37,833 nucleotides of DNA from Caulobacterales bacterium RIFCSPHIGHO2_01_FULL_70_19 (GCA_001794825.1 MGLK01000014.1:61165-98997); one strand, 5' to 3'; numbered from the stretch's first letter, positions 25,077-33,856 are shown. Notes: generated by a model from the sequence alone, not told the origin. Numbers and translations are program-made.

Positions 25077-25287
25077 TTGCCGCCCGACACAGCACCGCCC
25101 TCTGTGGAAGCGCTCATCGCGCCGACGTTAACGCGCGGGCCCGGTCAAGCGCAGGCGAGCCGCCTCCAACGTGGCGTCGCACAGGCGCATTCATCGGCCG
25201 GTCTCCCGCCCTAGCGGGACAAGCAGCCTCTGTAACGTACTGTGTAACACATTGGCTGGGGCCCCGAACGATAGTATGGAGCGCGCG
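25077..25287. other. Intergenic region before the RND operon
   Basis: 211 bases, no gene seen. Contains a tandem motif CTGTAACGTA-CTGTGTAACA (about 25228-25249) with roughly ten-base periodicity, as OmpR-type response regulators often use; no two-component genes are in the window. Confidence 0.3.
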
Positions 25288-25632
25288 ATGACCTGGTCGA
25301 CGACGACATGGGCGAAGTTGATTGTGGCGATGACACTTGGCTTCGCCGCCTTTTTCCTCGCGCCCGCCGTTGATGCCGCGACGTGCATCCCGGAGCCTCC
25401 GGCCGCCCATGCCGTGGCCGAACACGATCCAGGCGAAGGAGACCACAGCAGCAAGATGGGCGGTCACGGCATCTGCGCCCACGGCCACTGTCACCATACC
25501 GCCACCGCTCGAGCCCAAGGGGCGGAACCGATCGCGGCCGCCTTCGGCGAAGCGCCGCTGCGAGGCGGCCGACAGGACGATTTCCGGGCTTCGTTCGCGC
25601 CCGAAGGTTTGAAGCGACCGCCCAGACTCTGA
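25288..25632 (+). CDS. Hypothetical secreted His-rich protein ahead of RND operon
   Basis: 114 residues from ATG 25288, chosen because GGAG lies six bases upstream; ATG 25276 has none. Signal or anchor helix (AKLIVAMTLGFAAFFLAPAVDA), then a His/Cys patch (CIPEPPAAHAVAEH, GGHGICAHGHCHH) and an unstructured tail. Small His-rich periplasmic proteins often lead czc-type operons (compare CzcI-like roles), but I see no recognisable CzcI sequence. The outer-membrane channel gene follows after 57 bases. Confidence 0.6.
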   Translation: MTWSTTTWAKLIVAMTLGFAAFFLAPAVDAATCIPEPPAAHAVAEHDPGEGDHSSKMGGHGICAHGHCHHTATARAQGAEPIAAAFGEAPLRGGRQDDFRASFAPEGLKRPPRL

Positions 25633-25689
25633 CCGGAGACCTGCGCCCGCGCGGGCGCCTCTTCGTGATCAGAAATCTGGAAATGGAAC

Positions 25690-26943
25690 ATGTCTCCCTC
25701 GTTTCGCCGGCGACCGCGTCTCGCGGTCGGCTGCGCGCTCGTCGCCCTCGCGGCGACCCTGGCCAGTCCCGCTTGGGCTGACCCCGCCCCGACCTATGCC
25801 GAGTTGCTCTCCCAGCTCGGCCAAACCCCCGCCGCCCTCGAGGCCGGCGCCAACTACGACGCCGCGGAAGCCCGCGTCCGGCAGGCGGGCGTGCGCCCCA
25901 ATCCGGTGCTGGGGCTCGATGTCGAGAATGCGTTCGGCTCGGGTCCCTTCTCCGGAATGGACAACGCCGACACGACCCTGGCGCTGAGCCAGGATCTCGA
26001 GCTCTGGGGACGCAGGGCGGCGCGGATCGCCGCCGCCCGCGCCGAGGCCGGCGCTGTCGGCGTGGAGCGCGATCTTGCGGTGATCGACGCGGCCGGCCGT
26101 CTGGCCCTGGTCTATGCCGAAGCCGAAGCCGCCCAGCGCCGGGCGACCTTGGCGGAGGAGGCCCTCAATCTTACCGTGGCGGACGCCCGCGCGGCCCTGG
26201 CCCTGGTCGAGGAGGGACGCGAACCCCTGCTGCGCGGCATCCAGGGCGAGGCAGAAGCCGCCTCGGCTCGGGCGACCTTCGACGAGGCGGTCGCGGAACG
26301 CGACGCGGCCTATGCCCGCCTCACCGCCGTGGCGATGATCCCTGTGCCGGTGACGAGCATCGACGCGAGCCTGCTGGACGAGGCGCCGATGACCGGGCGC
26401 TCGGTCATCAACGACGCTCCCACGGTGCGCGTCGCCGAGGCGCAACGTTCGGCCGCCGAGCGCCGGATCGACGTGCAGCGCACCCAGGTCCGGCCGGACA
26501 TAAATGCGAGCGTGGGCATCCGTCGTTTCGAGGCGGAGGACGCGACGGCCCTGACTTTCGGGATGAGCATGCCTCTGCCCCTGTTCGACCGGAACCGGGG
26601 GAACATCGAGGCGGCCCAGGCCGAGTTTCGCGCAGCGGACGCGCGTCTGATGTCGGCCCGGCAGGAGGCGCAGGCCGACCGCGCCGCCGCCGTGGCGCGC
26701 CTGTCGGCTTCGGCCAGCCGCGTGCGGGCCGCCGACGGCGGCGTCACCGCGGCCGAGGAAGCCTATCGCCTGTCGCGGATCGGCTTCGAGGCCGGGCGCA
26801 TCTCGCAGGTCGAGCTGCGCGTCACCCGTACCGCCCTCATCAACGCGCGGTCCGCCGCCGTCGACGCCCGTCTCGCGCGCGTGCGCGCCGAGATCGATCT
26901 CGCGCGCCTGGATGGCCGCGCCCCGTTCCAAGGAGCCCAGTGA
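25690..26943 (+). CDS. czcC: TolC-family outer-membrane channel of RND efflux (CzcC-like)
   Basis: 417 residues. Signal peptide ending SPAWAD, then two outer-membrane-efflux repeats rich in long helices: ALEAGANYDAAEARVRQAGV then RPNPVLGLDVENAFG, DTTLALSQDLELWGRR, and the second half VRVAEAQRSAAERRIDVQRT with SMPLPLFDRNRGNIEAAQAE. The layout is that of CzcC/CusC channels. Its stop overlaps the start of the adaptor gene by one base. Confidence 0.92.
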   Translation: MSPSFRRRPRLAVGCALVALAATLASPAWADPAPTYAELLSQLGQTPAALEAGANYDAAEARVRQAGVRPNPVLGLDVENAFGSGPFSGMDNADTTLALSQDLELWGRRAARIAAARAEAGAVGVERDLAVIDAAGRLALVYAEAEAAQRRATLAEEALNLTVADARAALALVEEGREPLLRGIQGEAEAASARATFDEAVAERDAAYARLTAVAMIPVPVTSIDASLLDEAPMTGRSVINDAPTVRVAEAQRSAAERRIDVQRTQVRPDINASVGIRRFEAEDATALTFGMSMPLPLFDRNRGNIEAAQAEFRAADARLMSARQEAQADRAAAVARLSASASRVRAADGGVTAAEEAYRLSRIGFEAGRISQVELRVTRTALINARSAAVDARLARVRAEIDLARLDGRAPFQGAQ

Positions 26944-28127
26944 TGCGAAAGATCACGTCCAACAAGACCCTGCTGATCGGCGGCGTCGCCGCCCTGGTGA
27001 TTTTCGGTGGCGGCGGTCTCTGGCTCACCACCCAGCGGTCGGAGCCGGCCCCCGCCGCATCGCAAGGCGAGGGCGCTCATGCCGAGAGCGAGCCCGGTCC
27101 TGAAGGCGAGGCGCCCGAGGGACGGATCGAACTCTCGGCCGCGCAGATACAGGCTGCCGGCATCACGGTGGTAAGTGTCGGCCAGGGAGGCGGTGGAGAG
27201 ACCCGTCTCGCCGGTCGGGTCGAGCCCATGGTCGATGCCCGCGCCGCGGTCGCTGCGGCGGTGGGCGGCCGAATCGAACGCGTGCTGGTCGCGCCCGGCC
27301 AGTCTGTTCGCGTCGGCCAGCCCTTGGTCAGCGTCGTGAGCGGCGAGGCGGCGACCTTCCGGGCGGAAGCCGATGCGGCGGCTGCCGAGGCCGAGGCGGC
27401 GCGACAGGCCTATCAGCGCAATCGCAACCTGTCCGATCAGGGCATCGTGGCGCGCCAGGAGGTGGAAGCCTCCCGCGCCCAACTGCTGAGCGCCGAGGCC
27501 GCGACCCGTGCCGCCCGCGCCCGCGCGAGCGCAGCGGGCTCGCCGAATGCGTCCGGAAGGCTGAGCGTCACCAGCCCCATCTCGGGCGTCGTGACCAATG
27601 TACAGGTCGGACGGGGCGGTTTCGTCGCCCAGGGCGGCGTGGTCGCCGAGGTCAGAAATCCCTCCCGGGTCGAGATGGTGTTCAACGCCCCGCCGGCGCT
27701 CGCCGCCAGTGTGCGCGCCGGGACCGCCATGCGGGTCACCGGCCCGAACGGTGAGTTCGACGCCGTCGTGACCGGGGTCGCCGCCGATGCGGGCACGGGC
27801 GAGAGCGGCGCCGCCGTCATCCGGGCCCGGCCGGTCGGCGCCACCCTGCCACCGGCCGGCTCCGCCGTGACCGGCGCCGTGGTGACCGGCCAGTCGACGG
27901 GCGGCCTGACCGTGCCGACCGAGGCGGTCCAGACCGTCGAGGGGAACACCGTGGTGTTCGTCCAGGTCGACGGCGGCTTCCAGGCCACTCCCGTTCTCGC
28001 CGGACGCCAGGCGGCCGGCCGCACGGAGATCCTGCGGGGCCTGACCGGCAGCGAACGCATCGCCGCCGCCAATGCCTTCCTGCTCAAGGCCGAGATGGCC
28101 AAGGGCGAAGCCGAGCACGGCCACTAG
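26943..28127 (+). CDS. czcB: RND periplasmic adaptor (CzcB/CusB-like)
   Basis: 394 residues, start ATG 26943 (TGATG overlap with the previous stop). N-terminal membrane anchor (about 10-27), a His/Glu-rich linker (EGAHAESEPGPEGEAPEG), lipoyl/barrel-sandwich part (GGRIERVLVAPGQSVRVGQP), helical hairpin (YQRNRNLSDQGIVARQEVEA), beta-barrel and membrane-proximal domain ending KGEAEHGH. Bridges CzcA to CzcC and may present metal. Twelve bases before czcA. Confidence 0.92.
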   Translation: MRKITSNKTLLIGGVAALVIFGGGGLWLTTQRSEPAPAASQGEGAHAESEPGPEGEAPEGRIELSAAQIQAAGITVVSVGQGGGGETRLAGRVEPMVDARAAVAAAVGGRIERVLVAPGQSVRVGQPLVSVVSGEAATFRAEADAAAAEAEAARQAYQRNRNLSDQGIVARQEVEASRAQLLSAEAATRAARARASAAGSPNASGRLSVTSPISGVVTNVQVGRGGFVAQGGVVAEVRNPSRVEMVFNAPPALAASVRAGTAMRVTGPNGEFDAVVTGVAADAGTGESGAAVIRARPVGATLPPAGSAVTGAVVTGQSTGGLTVPTEAVQTVEGNTVVFVQVDGGFQATPVLAGRQAAGRTEILRGLTGSERIAAANAFLLKAEMAKGEAEHGH

Positions 28128-28139
28128 GGGAGGGATCGA

Positions 28140-31100
28140 ATGTTCAAAGCCATTATCGAGGCCTCCGTCCGCTTCCGCTGGTTCGTGGTTCTCGCCACAG
28201 CCCTGGTCGCGGCCGTGGGTCTGTTCAACCTCACCAAACTGCCGATTGACGCCGTCCCGGACATCACCAACCGGCAGGTTCAGATCACCACCGTCGCCCC
28301 GGCGCTCGCGCCGGAGCAGATCGAGCGGCAGGTCACCTATCCGCTGGAGACGGCGATGGCCGGGATTCCCGGCCTGACCTCGACCCGCTCCCTGAGCCGC
28401 AACGGCTTCAGTCAGGTCACGGTCATCTTCACCGACCAGACCGACATCTATTTCGCCCGCCAGCAGGTGGCCGAGCGGTTGGCCCAGGCCCGCGAGTCCA
28501 TGCCCGACGGGGTCGAGCCGGCTCTGGCCCCGATCACGACGGGTCTTGGCGAGGTGCTGATGTGGACGGTTGATTATAGGCCGTTCAACTCCGAGAACAT
28601 CGCACGTCCGGGCCAGCCGGGCTGGCAGGCGGGCGGGGACTACCTTACGCCCGAAGGCGAACTCCTCACCACGCCCCAGGCGCGCGCCACCTATCTGCGG
28701 ACCGTGCAGGACTGGATCATCGCCCCGCAGATGCGGACCGCACCCGGCCTGGCCGGCGTCGACACCGTCGGCGGCTATGTGAAGGAATACGCCGTCCGTC
28801 CGGACGCGGCCCGACTGTCGGCCTATGGCCTCGGCATGGGCGACCTGATCCAGGCGCTCGATCGAGCCAACACCCAGGCCGGCGCCGGCTACGTCCAGCG
28901 GGCCGGCGAAGCCCTGACCGTCAGGACCGACGCCCTGGCTCTCACGATCGAGGACCTCGCGCAGGCGCCGGTCGTGAACCGCAGCGGCCTGGTCGTCCGG
29001 GTCGCCGATGTCGCCACCGTCGAGATCGGACAGGCCCCGCGGCTCGGCGGCGCCAGCCGTGACGGCCACGAGGCCGTCCTCGGCACCGCTCTGATGATCG
29101 CCGGCGGCAACAGCCGCACCGTCGCCCAGGCGGCCGGCGACCGACTTGAGGAAGTGCAGAAGACCCTGCCGCCAAGCATCGAGGCGGTGACGGTCCTGGA
29201 CCGCTCGGCGCTGGTCAACTCCACCATCGCCACGGTGGCGCGCAACCTGACCGAAGGGGCCCTGCTGGTCATCGTCGTCCTGTTCCTGCTGCTCGGCAAC
29301 ATCCGCGCCGCCTCGATCACGGCCCTGATGATCCCGATCAGCTTCCTGTTCGCGGTCATCGGCATGAACCGCTTCGGGATCAGCGGCAACCTGATGAGCC
29401 TCGGCGCGCTCGACTTCGGCCTTCTGGTCGACGGCGCGGTCGTTGTGGTCGAAAACACCCTCCTGATGCTCAGTCAGCGCCGCGCCGAACTCGGCCGGAT
29501 GCTGACACGGCGCGAGAGGCTCGAGGTCGCTGGCGCGGCCGCGCGGCAGATGGTCAAGCCGGCCGCCTACGGCCAGCTGATCATCCTGCTGGTCTTCACC
29601 CCCCTGCTGATGCTGGAAGGGGTCGAGGGCAAGACCTTCATCCCGATGGGGGCGACGGTGATGCTCGCCCTGGTCGGCGCCTTCATCTTCTCCTTCACCT
29701 TCGTGCCGGCCATGACCGCGCTGCTGGTGCGGGATCCCAATAAGGTCGAGGTCGACGAACACGGTCACGCGCACGAACACGAGACCTTCATCCTACGGAA
29801 GGCCCGGCGCTGGATCGAACCCGCGATCCGCGCGGCGGTCGATCGGCCGAAGATCGTGCTGATCGCCGCTCTAGGCGCACTCGTCGTCGGCGGCGTCGCC
29901 TTCACCTCCCTAGGGCGGGAGTTCATCCCGACCCTGGACGAGGGCGACATCGCCATGCAGGCGCTGCGGGTCCCTTCGGCCTCCCTCGAGCAGTCCCTCG
30001 CCATGCAGATGGCGCTGGAGCGTGCCATCGCGGCCCAGCCCGAGGTCGAGACCATGTTCTCACGCACTGGCACAGCCGAGGCGGCTGTCGACCCGATGCC
30101 GCCGAACATCTCCGACAGCGTCATCGTTCTGAAGGACCGGCGTGACTGGCCCGATCCAAACCTCGAGAAGGAACAGCTGATCGCCCGGATCGAGGAGGTC
30201 GCCTCCCAGCAGATCGGCAACAATTTCGAGTTCAGCCAGCCAATTGAGCTTCGCTTCAACGAGCTGATCTCTGGCGTGAGGACCGATCTGGCCGTCATGG
30301 TCTACGGCGACGACTTCGCCACGATGCAGCGGGTCGCCGACCAAGTCGCGGACGCCCTGCGCCAGACCCCGGGTTCGGCCGACGTCCGTGTCGAACAGGC
30401 CTCAGGCCTGCCGACCCTGACGGTCAGCGTCGACCGGTTCGCCGCGGCCAACTACGGCCTGTCGGCCGCCGACGTGTCCGAGACGGTCTCGGCCGCCATC
30501 GGCGGCGCGGAAGCGGGCCGGATCTTCGAAGGCGACCGCCGCTTCGATGTGGTGGTCCGCCTTGCCGATGAGGCGCGCAACGATCCGGCCGCCTTGGCAG
30601 CCCTGCCCATCGTGTCCTCGACCGGGGTGACCGTGCCCCTGTCCTCGGTCGCCCGCATCCAGAGCGCCGAGGGGCCAAACCAGATCAGCCGCAACGACGG
30701 CAGCCGTCGTATGGTCGTTCAGGCCAATGTGCGCGGTCGCGATCTGGGCGGCTTCGTTTCTGACGCCCAGCAGCGGGTCGATCAGGTCCAGCTTCCGACC
30801 GGGGTGCGCCTCGACTGGGGCGGCCAGTTCGAAAACCTGAAACGCGCCGAGCAAAGGCTCGGTCTGGTCATTCCCATCGTCTTCATCCTGATCGGCGTTC
30901 TGCTGTTCATGGCTCTGGGATCGTTCGCGGAGGCCGGCCTGGTCTTCGCATGTGTGCCGCTTGCTCTTGTTGGCGGGGCCTTGGCGCTGCTGCTGAGAGG
31001 GATGCCCTTCTCGGTGTCAGCGGCTGTCGGCTTCATCGCTGTGTCTGGGGTTGCAACACTCAACGGTCTGGTGCTGATGCAGGCCATTCGGGAGCGGCTG

Positions 31101-31361
31101 ACGGCGGGGGCAGTCCCGACCCTCGCTGCTATCGAGGGCGCCTTCAGCCGGCTTCGCGCCGTGCTCACGACCGCCATGGTCGCCATCGTCGGCTTCATCC
31201 CGATGGCGATCGCTCACGGCGCCGGAGCCGAGGTGCAGAAGCCGCTGGCCACCGTCGTCATCGGCGGCCTGCTGACGGCGACCGCCCTGACCCTTCTGGT
31301 CCTGCCCACCTTCGCGGCCAAGGCCGTGAAGCACCGGAAAGCGGAAGGGATCGAAGAATGA
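28140..31361 (+). CDS. czcA: Heavy-metal RND efflux pump (CzcA-type)
   Basis: 1073 residues, twelve membrane helices with two large periplasmic loops. TM4 carries DFGLLVDGAVVVVEN (about residues 425-439), the HME1 signature with two Asp and one Glu seen in Zn/Co/Cd pumps; Cu/Ag pumps of the CusA type lack this exact pattern, so a divalent metal is more likely despite the copper neighbours. A segment near 145-180 (YRPFNSENIARPG then GGDYLTPEGE) is longer than in classical CzcA. The cytoplasmic loop has a His patch (EHGHAHEHE). Last four bases overlap the CDF start. Confidence 0.95.
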   Translation: MFKAIIEASVRFRWFVVLATALVAAVGLFNLTKLPIDAVPDITNRQVQITTVAPALAPEQIERQVTYPLETAMAGIPGLTSTRSLSRNGFSQVTVIFTDQTDIYFARQQVAERLAQARESMPDGVEPALAPITTGLGEVLMWTVDYRPFNSENIARPGQPGWQAGGDYLTPEGELLTTPQARATYLRTVQDWIIAPQMRTAPGLAGVDTVGGYVKEYAVRPDAARLSAYGLGMGDLIQALDRANTQAGAGYVQRAGEALTVRTDALALTIEDLAQAPVVNRSGLVVRVADVATVEIGQAPRLGGASRDGHEAVLGTALMIAGGNSRTVAQAAGDRLEEVQKTLPPSIEAVTVLDRSALVNSTIATVARNLTEGALLVIVVLFLLLGNIRAASITALMIPISFLFAVIGMNRFGISGNLMSLGALDFGLLVDGAVVVVENTLLMLSQRRAELGRMLTRRERLEVAGAAARQMVKPAAYGQLIILLVFTPLLMLEGVEGKTFIPMGATVMLALVGAFIFSFTFVPAMTALLVRDPNKVEVDEHGHAHEHETFILRKARRWIEPAIRAAVDRPKIVLIAALGALVVGGVAFTSLGREFIPTLDEGDIAMQALRVPSASLEQSLAMQMALERAIAAQPEVETMFSRTGTAEAAVDPMPPNISDSVIVLKDRRDWPDPNLEKEQLIARIEEVASQQIGNNFEFSQPIELRFNELISGVRTDLAVMVYGDDFATMQRVADQVADALRQTPGSADVRVEQASGLPTLTVSVDRFAAANYGLSAADVSETVSAAIGGAEAGRIFEGDRRFDVVVRLADEARNDPAALAALPIVSSTGVTVPLSSVARIQSAEGPNQISRNDGSRRMVVQANVRGRDLGGFVSDAQQRVDQVQLPTGVRLDWGGQFENLKRAEQRLGLVIPIVFILIGVLLFMALGSFAEAGLVFACVPLALVGGALALLLRGMPFSVSAAVGFIAVSGVATLNGLVLMQAIRERLTAGAVPTLAAIEGAFSRLRAVLTTAMVAIVGFIPMAIAHGAGAEVQKPLATVVIGGLLTATALTLLVLPTFAAKAVKHRKAEGIEE

Positions 31362-31966
31362 GCGGAGCCCACGAAACGAACCAGCTCCAGCGCCGCACTC
31401 TTCTGGTGGTGTTGGCCCTGAACGCTCTGCTGTTCGTGAGCTTGGGAGTCGGCGGCCTTGCCGCCGACTCCAGCGCCTTGCTCGCTAACGCGGTCGACAA
31501 CGGGTCCGACGCCGCCGTTTACCTGATCAGTTTTATCGCCGTCGGGCGAGCCCTGATCTGGAAGACTCGCGCAGCCCAGGTCTCCGGAGTCATGCTGCTG
31601 ATCTTCTCGGCTTTGGTCCTGCTCGACGCCCTGCGACGGACGCTCACCGGAACCGAGCCGGTTGGTCCCACGATGATGGTCCTCGCGGTCGTGGCCGCAG
31701 TTATCAACTTGGTGTGCTTGCTCCTGATCTGTCGGCAGCAGAGCAACGACGTCAACATGAAGGCGGCCGAGACCTTCAGCCTCAACGACTTCGCCTCCAA
31801 TGGGGGCATCCTGATCGCCGGAGGACTGGTCATGTGGCTGGATCAGTCTTGGCCCGATCTCCTGGTCGGCGTCCTAGTCGCAGCCTTGGCCGCCAAGGGG
31901 GGCCTCGACATTCTTGGCGACGCGCGGGAGGTGCAGCGGGACGCCAACTCGCCGCCCCCGGGGTGA
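31358..31966 (+). CDS. Second short cation diffusion facilitator
   Basis: 202 residues, start ATG 31358 in an ATGA overlap with czcA. Six membrane helices; TM2 LANAVDNGSDAAVY and TM5 LNDFASNGGILIAGG hold the polar residues at the CDF metal-site places (Asp, Asn and Ser rather than the common His/Asp set). No C-terminal cytoplasmic domain. It could supply the periplasm with metal for CzcCBA to expel. Paralogue-like to 24405, sharing the WPDL(V/L)VG(A/V)L segment. Confidence 0.85.
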   Translation: MSGAHETNQLQRRTLLVVLALNALLFVSLGVGGLAADSSALLANAVDNGSDAAVYLISFIAVGRALIWKTRAAQVSGVMLLIFSALVLLDALRRTLTGTEPVGPTMMVLAVVAAVINLVCLLLICRQQSNDVNMKAAETFSLNDFASNGGILIAGGLVMWLDQSWPDLLVGVLVAALAAKGGLDILGDAREVQRDANSPPPG

Positions 31967-32250
31967 GCCATTCCTGTTCCTGACCGACACCGCCGTCGGC
32001 TTGTTGGTGATGCTGACTAGACCACTTCCGCCCGGATCACTGGCTGAACCAGCTCGTCGAAGGGTTTGAACAACCCCCGGGGCGGGCCGCCTGCGAAGGC
32101 TAAGGGCTCCGTCCAAACAGGCTGGTGCAAAAGGCAGACCTTGTTGCAAGCGACCCGGATCGTTGTTCAGCGCTTACACACTCTCTTACACAGTGGGGCG
32201 ACCTGTGATAGAAAGACGAGCGGTATCAGATGGTTGGAACTGGCCTGTGT
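31967..32250. other. Island-end intergenic region
   Basis: No credible gene in 284 bases. Locally richer in A/T than its surroundings near 32140-32250. Contains two direct copies of TTACACA (32174-32180 and 32186-32192), 12 bases apart, 60-75 bases before the tRNA fragment, a position where integrase or excisionase arm sites could lie. Confidence 0.4.
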
Positions 32251-32305
32251 GACTTAAAATCCCTCGACTTCGGTCATGCGGGTTCGATCCCCGCCGCTCG
32301 CACCA
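32251..32305 (+). tRNA. 3' fragment of tRNA-Leu (anticodon TAA): probable attachment site
   Basis: Reads GACTTAAAATCCCTC from the anticodon loop (TAA), a short class II variable arm GAC-TTCG-GTC, T-arm GCGGG-TTCGATC-CCCGC (32278-32294), acceptor 3' strand CGCTCGC, discriminator A and encoded CCA (32303-32305). The 5' half is missing: bases before 32251 cannot pair with CCCTC and lack the D-arm GG and T8. Such tRNA 3' ends, cut at the anticodon loop, are typical marks left by tyrosine-integrase elements. Confidence 0.8.
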
Positions 32306-32333
32306 GCCCTCGGGCGCACCGCGCCGGCGAGCT

Positions 32334-32894
32334 TCAGCTCTTGCCGTTGGCGTGGACGGTCGAGGCCTGGGCGCCCTTCTCGCCCTCGGTTTCGGCGAAG
32401 CGGACCGCCGCTCCGACGGCGAGCCGCTCGAAGCCGCCGTTCACCACGGCGTTGCGGTGGAAGTAGACCTCGCGGCCGTCGGCGCTCTCGATGAAGCCGT
32501 ACCCCTCGTCCGGGAACATACGGATCACGCGACCTTGCGGCGGGGCTTCGTGGCGCTTGACCTGGCCCTGCACCCGCCGGCGCCGATCCTGAAGCCGCCG
32601 GCGCGCCGCGTTGAAGGCGTCGCGGACGGTGACGAAGGCGTCCTCGTGCGCGTGATCGGCGGGCGGATTGCGGTCGATCACCACGTCGCCCTCGCCGGGC
32701 GTCGAGATCTGCAGGTGGACCGCATAGAGGTCCCCGTGGCGGCGCCGGCCCGGGCGGCCGATGACGGCGACGCGGCACCCGATGATGCCGTCGTGGAAGC
32801 GCTCAAGCTTTTCGACCTCGCGCTCGATGCGGGCCCGCAGGGCGTCGCTGGGCTGCAGGCCGCCTTCGAAGGTGATCTGGAGAGGAATTTGCAT
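32334..32894 (-). CDS. Ribosome hibernation factor (HPF/RaiA) fused to cold-shock domain
   Basis: 186 residues. Residues 1-105 show the HPF/RaiA fold (MQIPLQITFEGGLQPSD, then VEKLERFHDGIIGCRVAVIG, HLQISTPGEGDVVI, and the DAFNAARRRLQDRRRR basic helix). Residues 121-186 form a cold-shock domain with GYGFIE (131-136) and VYFHRNAV (143-150), RNP-type nucleic-acid motifs. It probably binds idle ribosomes and RNA under stress. Start 32894 gives the family N-terminus; the longer upstream frame overlaps the previous gene. Downstream of the host-attachment-family gene by seven bases. Confidence 0.9.
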   Translation of the reverse strand: MQIPLQITFEGGLQPSDALRARIEREVEKLERFHDGIIGCRVAVIGRPGRRRHGDLYAVHLQISTPGEGDVVIDRNPPADHAHEDAFVTVRDAFNAARRRLQDRRRRVQGQVKRHEAPPQGRVIRMFPDEGYGFIESADGREVYFHRNAVVNGGFERLAVGAAVRFAETEGEKGAQASTVHANGKS

Positions 32895-32901
32895 GACGGT
32901 A

Positions 32902-33360
32902 TCAGGACTTGAGTTGCGGAGCCCGGGCGGCCTCGTCGAGCCACTCGCCAAGCGCGTGGTCCGGGGCCTTGGTAAGGTCCTTGGTCAGCGTGCCGACGAT
33001 CGGCGCACGGCCGTCCAGGCGTTCCTCGACGACGCCGATCAGGCGCGGCGGGGCGGCCAGGAAGACCCCGGCCAGCCGGTCACGCTCGAGCCTGGCGACG
33101 GCGCGGTCGGCGACCTCGGCCATGAACGCTTCCTTGGCGGAGGCGAGGTGGTCCTCGGGACCGGCGGCCGAGCGGCGCGAATCATGGCTGGAGAAGACTC
33201 GCACGGGCGGGCTCGCCCTCAACTCTCCGCGCAGGGTGCGGAGGTCTTCGGTGTTGTCGATTTCCTCGACGGTGACGTAGTGGGCGCCCTCCGGCGCGCG
33301 CGTCACAAGGCGCGCACGGCCGCCGTCGGTCAGGACGAAGAGCAGGTCGGGTCGGGACAT
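32902..33360 (-). CDS. Host attachment family protein
   Basis: 152 residues. DLLFVLTDGGRARLVTRAPEG then a linker (FSSHDSRRSAAGPEDHLA) and a helical-Rossmann tail (RLERDRLAGVFLAAPPRLIG, VVEERLDGRAPIVGTLTKDLTKAPDHALGEWL) match the baeRF/host-attachment family related to release-factor domains. Cytosolic, role unknown, frequent in stress or low-oxygen gene groups of alphaproteobacteria. Middle gene of a three-gene minus-strand operon. Confidence 0.85.
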   Translation of the reverse strand: MSRPDLLFVLTDGGRARLVTRAPEGAHYVTVEEIDNTEDLRTLRGELRASPPVRVFSSHDSRRSAAGPEDHLASAKEAFMAEVADRAVARLERDRLAGVFLAAPPRLIGVVEERLDGRAPIVGTLTKDLTKAPDHALGEWLDEAARAPQLKS

Positions 33361-33375
33361 GATGAAACTCTGCAG

Positions 33376-33534
33376 TCAGACGGTGTGCGCCGAGGGCAGG
33401 AGCGCGCTCGGCGGTTCGGGAAGGCGATCCGGCAGCTCGCGGCTTTCTCCGGGGGCGGGCTGATCGTCCATGGCCCCGAGCCAGGTGTTGGTCTCCCGGG
33501 CGACGGCGCCGAAGACGGACAGGCCGGTGGACAT
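33376..33534 (-). CDS. Small protein with DUF2267-like N-terminus
   Basis: 52 residues from ATG 33534 with AAGGAG seven bases upstream. The start MSTGLSVFGAVARETNTWLG resembles the beginning of DUF2267 proteins, which normally run on for about 130 residues; here the rest is a short Pro-rich tail. It may be a shortened DUF2267 gene or a real small protein leading the operon. An FNR-like box lies 52-65 bases upstream. Confidence 0.5.
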   Translation of the reverse strand: MSTGLSVFGAVARETNTWLGAMDDQPAPGESRELPDRLPEPPSALLPSAHTV

Positions 33535-33585
33535 GGCGGCGCTCCTTCCTTGCCCAACTGATGCGACGCGCGCGGGCGGACCGCA

Positions 33586-33599
33586 TTGAGCGAAATCAA
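33586..33599 (-). promoter_or_regulatory. FNR/FixK-like box for the stress operon
   Basis: TTGAG-CGAA-ATCAA on the plus strand; TTGAT-TTCG-CTCAA on the minus strand. One mismatch to the TTGAT-N4-ATCAA consensus. Placed well to activate the minus-strand operon starting at 33534. Confidence 0.65.
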
Positions 33600-33842
33600 T
33601 CGCTCCGGCGACAGGAGCGCCCCGGCCGTGAGCGCACCGCCGGCGCGACCGCAGACGTCGCCCGGGCCGGGCATGCCCGCCGGGAAGCGATCGTCCATGA
33701 CAGGCGGGCGGCGGAAGTTCCGTTCCTCGATCAGGCGAGCCGCCTGGGCCCGCCCCGCATCCGCCTGGCAGCAGGCGGCGCCGGCCGCGTCGCGAGGCCG
33801 CAGGGGGATCGGACACCCACCCTGAAATCCCGGAGTGCGTCT

Positions 33843-33856
33843 TTGCGCTAGCGCAA
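33843..33856 (+). promoter_or_regulatory. FNR-like palindrome before ccoN
   Basis: TTGCGCTAGCGCAA, a perfect 14-base palindrome with TTG...CAA ends. Centre near 33849.5; activation at -41.5 would start transcription near 33891, 27 bases before ccoN, as expected for an oxygen-regulated cbb3 operon. Confidence 0.65.

Noticed and set aside
26763..29780. Very long open frame on the minus strand (about 1005 codons)
   Set aside because: It lies antisense to czcC, czcB and czcA, whose products are clearly recognisable; its translation is Arg/Gly/His-rich low-complexity text typical of the shadow of GC-rich genes.
32221..32305. A complete functional tRNA-Leu
   Set aside because: Upstream bases do not form a D-arm or pair with the anticodon stem, and the conserved 5' features are missing; only the 3' half is genuine.
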